The notes under the pieces: model-generated
Told to the model about the DNA's origin: nothing
What the model saw: the letters and a program-made list of their open reading frames with translations, nothing else
Database searches by the model: none
Source of the DNA: Ensifer sp. PDNC004
Lineage (GTDB): Bacteria; Pseudomonadota; Alphaproteobacteria; Rhizobiales; Rhizobiaceae
Direction: 5' to 3'
Length of the DNA stretch: 64,000 bases
Assembly: GCF_016919405.1 (NCBI RefSeq)
Contig: NZ_CP070354.1
Coordinates: 769,711 to 833,710 of the forward strand
In this document: positions 61,790 through 64,000 of the stretch, one piece after another
Layout of the letters: each line of letters opens with the position of its first letter
How positions within the stretch are numbered: position 1 is the stretch's first letter
Position numbers and translations under genes: made by a program

Positions 61790-64000
61790 TGACCCTTTAC
61801 CTCGATTACCTGGCTGAGATCAAAAGCAGAGAAAGTCAAAAGCTCGCTCCCAAACCGATCGATGACGGCGGGCTCGTGGCCGAAATCATTGCGCTGATCG
61901 AGGATGCCGGCAACGGGCACCGGGCGGATGCCCTGAAATTCTTCATCTACAATACGCTGCCAGGCACGACGAGTGCGGCTGGTGTCAAGGCCGCGTTCTT
62001 GAAGAAGATCATCCTTGGCGAAACGGTAGTTTCCGAGATTTCCCCCGCATTCGCTCTGGAGCTGCTTTCGCACATGAAGGGTGGTCCCTCGGTCGAAGTG
62101 CTCTTGGACATTGCCCTTGGCGATGACGCCGCAATAGCCGGGCAGGCCGGTGAGGTGCTAAAAACGCAGGTCTTCCTCTACGATGCCGACATGTTCCGGC
62201 TGCGTGACGCCTTCAAGGCGGGCAATGCGATCGCAAAGGGCGTTCTCGAGAGCTACGCCAAGGCCGAGTTCTTCACAAAGCTCCCGGAGGTCGAGGACGA
62301 AATCAAGGTCGTGACCTTTATCGCTGCCGAAGGCGATATCTCGACCGACCTTCTGTCTCCCGGCAATCAAGCCCACTCGCGCTCGGACCGCGAACTGCAC
62401 GGCCAGTGCATGATCACGCCCGAGGCGCAGCAGGAAATCGTGGCGTTGCAAAAGCAGCATCCGGACAAGCGGGTGATGATGATCGCCGAAAAAGGCACCA
62501 TGGGCGTGGGCTCGTCGCGCATGTCGGGCGTCAACAACGTGGCGCTCTGGACGGGTAAGCAGGCCAGCCCCTATGTGCCCTTCGTCAACTACGCCCCGGT
62601 CGTTGCAGGCACCAACGGCATCTCGCCGATCTTCGCGACAACCGTCGACGTAACCGGCGGCATCGGCATCAATCTGAAGAACTGGGTGAAAAAGACAGGT
62701 GAAGACGGCAAGCCGATCCTCAACAATGACGGCAATCCGATCCTGGAACAGAAGTTCTCCGTCGAGACCGGCACCGTTCTTTCGTTGGACGTGAAGAACA
62801 AGAAACTCCGCGACGAGGCCGGCCAGGAATTGGTCGACGTCGCTTCCGCCTTCACGCCGCAGAAGATGGAGTTCATGAAGGCGGGCAGCTCCTATGCCAT
62901 CGTCTTCGGCAAGAAGCTTCAGACGTTCGCAGCGCAGACCCTTGGCGTCGAGGCGACCCCGGTCTTTGCCCCGAACAAGGAAATCACCGTCGAGGGGCAG
63001 GGCCTGACCGCGGTCGAGAAGATCTTCAATCGCAATGCCGTCGGCGTGACGCCGGGCAAGACCCTTCATGCGGGCTCCGACGTGCGGGTGAAGGTGAACA
63101 TCGTCGGCTCGCAGGACACGACCGGTCTGATGACCGCGCAGGAACTGGAGGCGATGGCGGCCACCGTCATCTCGCCGCTCGTGGACGGCGCCTATCAGTC
63201 GGGCTGCCACACGGCCTCGGTCTGGGACAAGAAGGCACAGGCAAACATCCCGAAGCTCATGAGCTTCATGAACAATTTCGGCCTGATCACCGCCCGTGAC
63301 CCGAAGGGCGTCTACCATTCGATGACGGACGTGATCCACAAGGTGTTGAACGACATCACCGTGGATGACTGGGCGATTATCATTGGTGGCGACAGCCACA
63401 CCCGCATGTCCAAGGGCGTCGCCTTCGGCGCGGACTCTGGCACAGTTGCGCTGGCGCTTGCCACCGGCGAAGCGACCATGCCGATCCCGCAATCGGTCAA
63501 GGTGACCTTCAAGGGCACCATGCAGCCTTACATGGACTTCCGCGACGTGGTGCACGCGACCCAGGCGCAGATGCTCAAGCAATGCGGCGACAACGTCTTC
63601 CAGGGCCGCATCATCGAAGTCCACATCGGCACCCTGCTCGCCGATCAGGCTTTCACCTTCACCGACTGGACGGCCGAGATGAAGGCCAAAGCCTCGATCT
63701 GCATTTCGCAGGACGAGACGCTGATCGAGTCGCTCGAAATCGCCAAGTCGCGCATCCAGATCATGATCGACAAGGGCATGGAAAATGTCGCCGGTACCCT
63801 GAAGGGCCTTATCGCCAAGGCGGATGCGCGCATTGCCGAGATCCGCTCGGGCGAGAAGCCGGCGCTGGCTCCCGATGCCAACGCGAAATACTTCGCCGAA
63901 GTGGTTGTCGACCTGGACGTGATCGACGAGCCGATGATCGCCGACCCCGATGTCAACAACGCCGACGTGTCCAAGCGCTACACCCACGACACGATCCGTC
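61790..64000 (+). CDS. acnB: aconitate hydratase B (AcnB-type), 3' end outside the window
   Basis: An open frame of 737 codons that runs off the window. AcnB order is seen: N-terminal HEAT-like domain (LYLDYLAEIKSRESQKLAPK, LLSHMKGGPSVEVLLDIAL), a swivel domain (GTMGVGSSRMSGVNNVALWT, NGISPIFATTVD), then VGSQDTTGLMTAQELEAMA, SGCHTASVWDKKA, IIGGDSHTRMSKGVAFGADS and VKVTFKGTMQPYMDFRDVVH. The three Fe-S Cys of the last domain lie beyond the window. It converts citrate to isocitrate and may also act on 2-methylaconitate. An extra stretch (KKTGEDGKPILNNDGNPI) is unlike E. coli AcnB. Alphaproteobacteria mostly rely on AcnA, so this is probably a second aconitase. The ribosome site (gagat) is weak. 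Confidence 0.9.

Noticed and set aside
62158..63987. 609-codon open frame on the minus strand
   Set aside because: It is antisense to the acnB coding sequence, His/Arg/Asp-rich without family motifs, and arises from high-GC third positions.
1..64000. CRISPR arrays, tRNA/rRNA genes, plasmid origin (repABC), prophage
   Set aside because: No regularly spaced repeats, tRNA-like cloverleaf, rRNA segment, partition/replication genes or phage structural genes were seen.

Overview
The window looks like a piece of an alphaproteobacterial genome, most likely Rhizobiaceae (Rhizobium/Ensifer/Agrobacterium relatives), probably from an accessory replicon or a plastic chromosomal region. The reasons are the high-GC codon usage, rhizobial small families (DUF982, DUF6481, DUF892), the RpoE-ChrR system, an Agp1-type bacteriophytochrome, the carboxyspermidine route to polyamines, many periplasmic-binding-protein ABC systems, and promoters of the alphaproteobacterial EcfG type. 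The taxon is inferred from family content only; no rRNA or tRNA gene is present.

Layout. 1-5.8 kb: small stress proteins (Hsp20 behind a ROSE-like RNA thermometer, cold-shock protein, DUF982, coiled-coil proteins) among decayed genes (PepSY protein, histidine kinase, pRiA4b ORF-3-like protein, C-terminal piece of an iron-sulfur photolyase). 5.8-16.3 kb: a photooxidative-stress and membrane-lipid island: lipocalin, ferrochelatase, cyclopropane-fatty-acid synthase, DUF1365, DUF2147, DUF2177, a DUF1295-methyltransferase fusion, the anti-sigma factor ChrR with its ECF sigma factor, and an FAD oxidoreductase. Three promoters inside it share TGATCC-N18-TAxAxx and a fourth is a near match, so the island carries its own regulon code. 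16.3-24.3 kb: light and two-component signalling: frameshifted heme oxygenase remnant, hybrid kinase, bacteriophytochrome with response regulator and HWE kinase, two single-domain response regulators. 24.4-28.9 kb: truncated aminoglycoside phosphotransferase, carboxy(nor)spermidine decarboxylase and dehydrogenase, IS3-family remnant.

29-34.9 kb: a GlxA-type AraC regulator divergent from a PotD-type ABC importer operon that ends in a proline-racemase-family enzyme with one catalytic Cys replaced by Gly. 35-40.6 kb: peptide-ABC ATPase remnant and an adaptor/RbbA-type/permease efflux operon. 40.9-45.5 kb: an MgtC gene broken into two inverted pieces, a general-stress group with EcfG-like promoters, and a deletion junction joining a LysR N-terminus to a YihY C-terminus. 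45.6-48.6 kb: a large autotransporter.

49.5-60.4 kb: ten co-oriented genes: three luciferase-like FMN monooxygenases, M20 deacylase, GNAT acetyltransferase, fused amino-acid ABC permease-ATPase, two paralogous binding proteins, a kappa-GST/DsbA-like protein and a cystathionine beta-lyase. The monooxygenase + acetyltransferase + deacylase + amino-acid importer set matches the logic of the Bacillus yxe/ytm pathways for S-modified cysteines, so a sulfur-scavenging role is proposed. A complete IS5-family element (60393-61239) sits exactly on the lyase stop codon. The window ends inside an AcnB-type aconitase gene (from 61790) that has no stop within the window.
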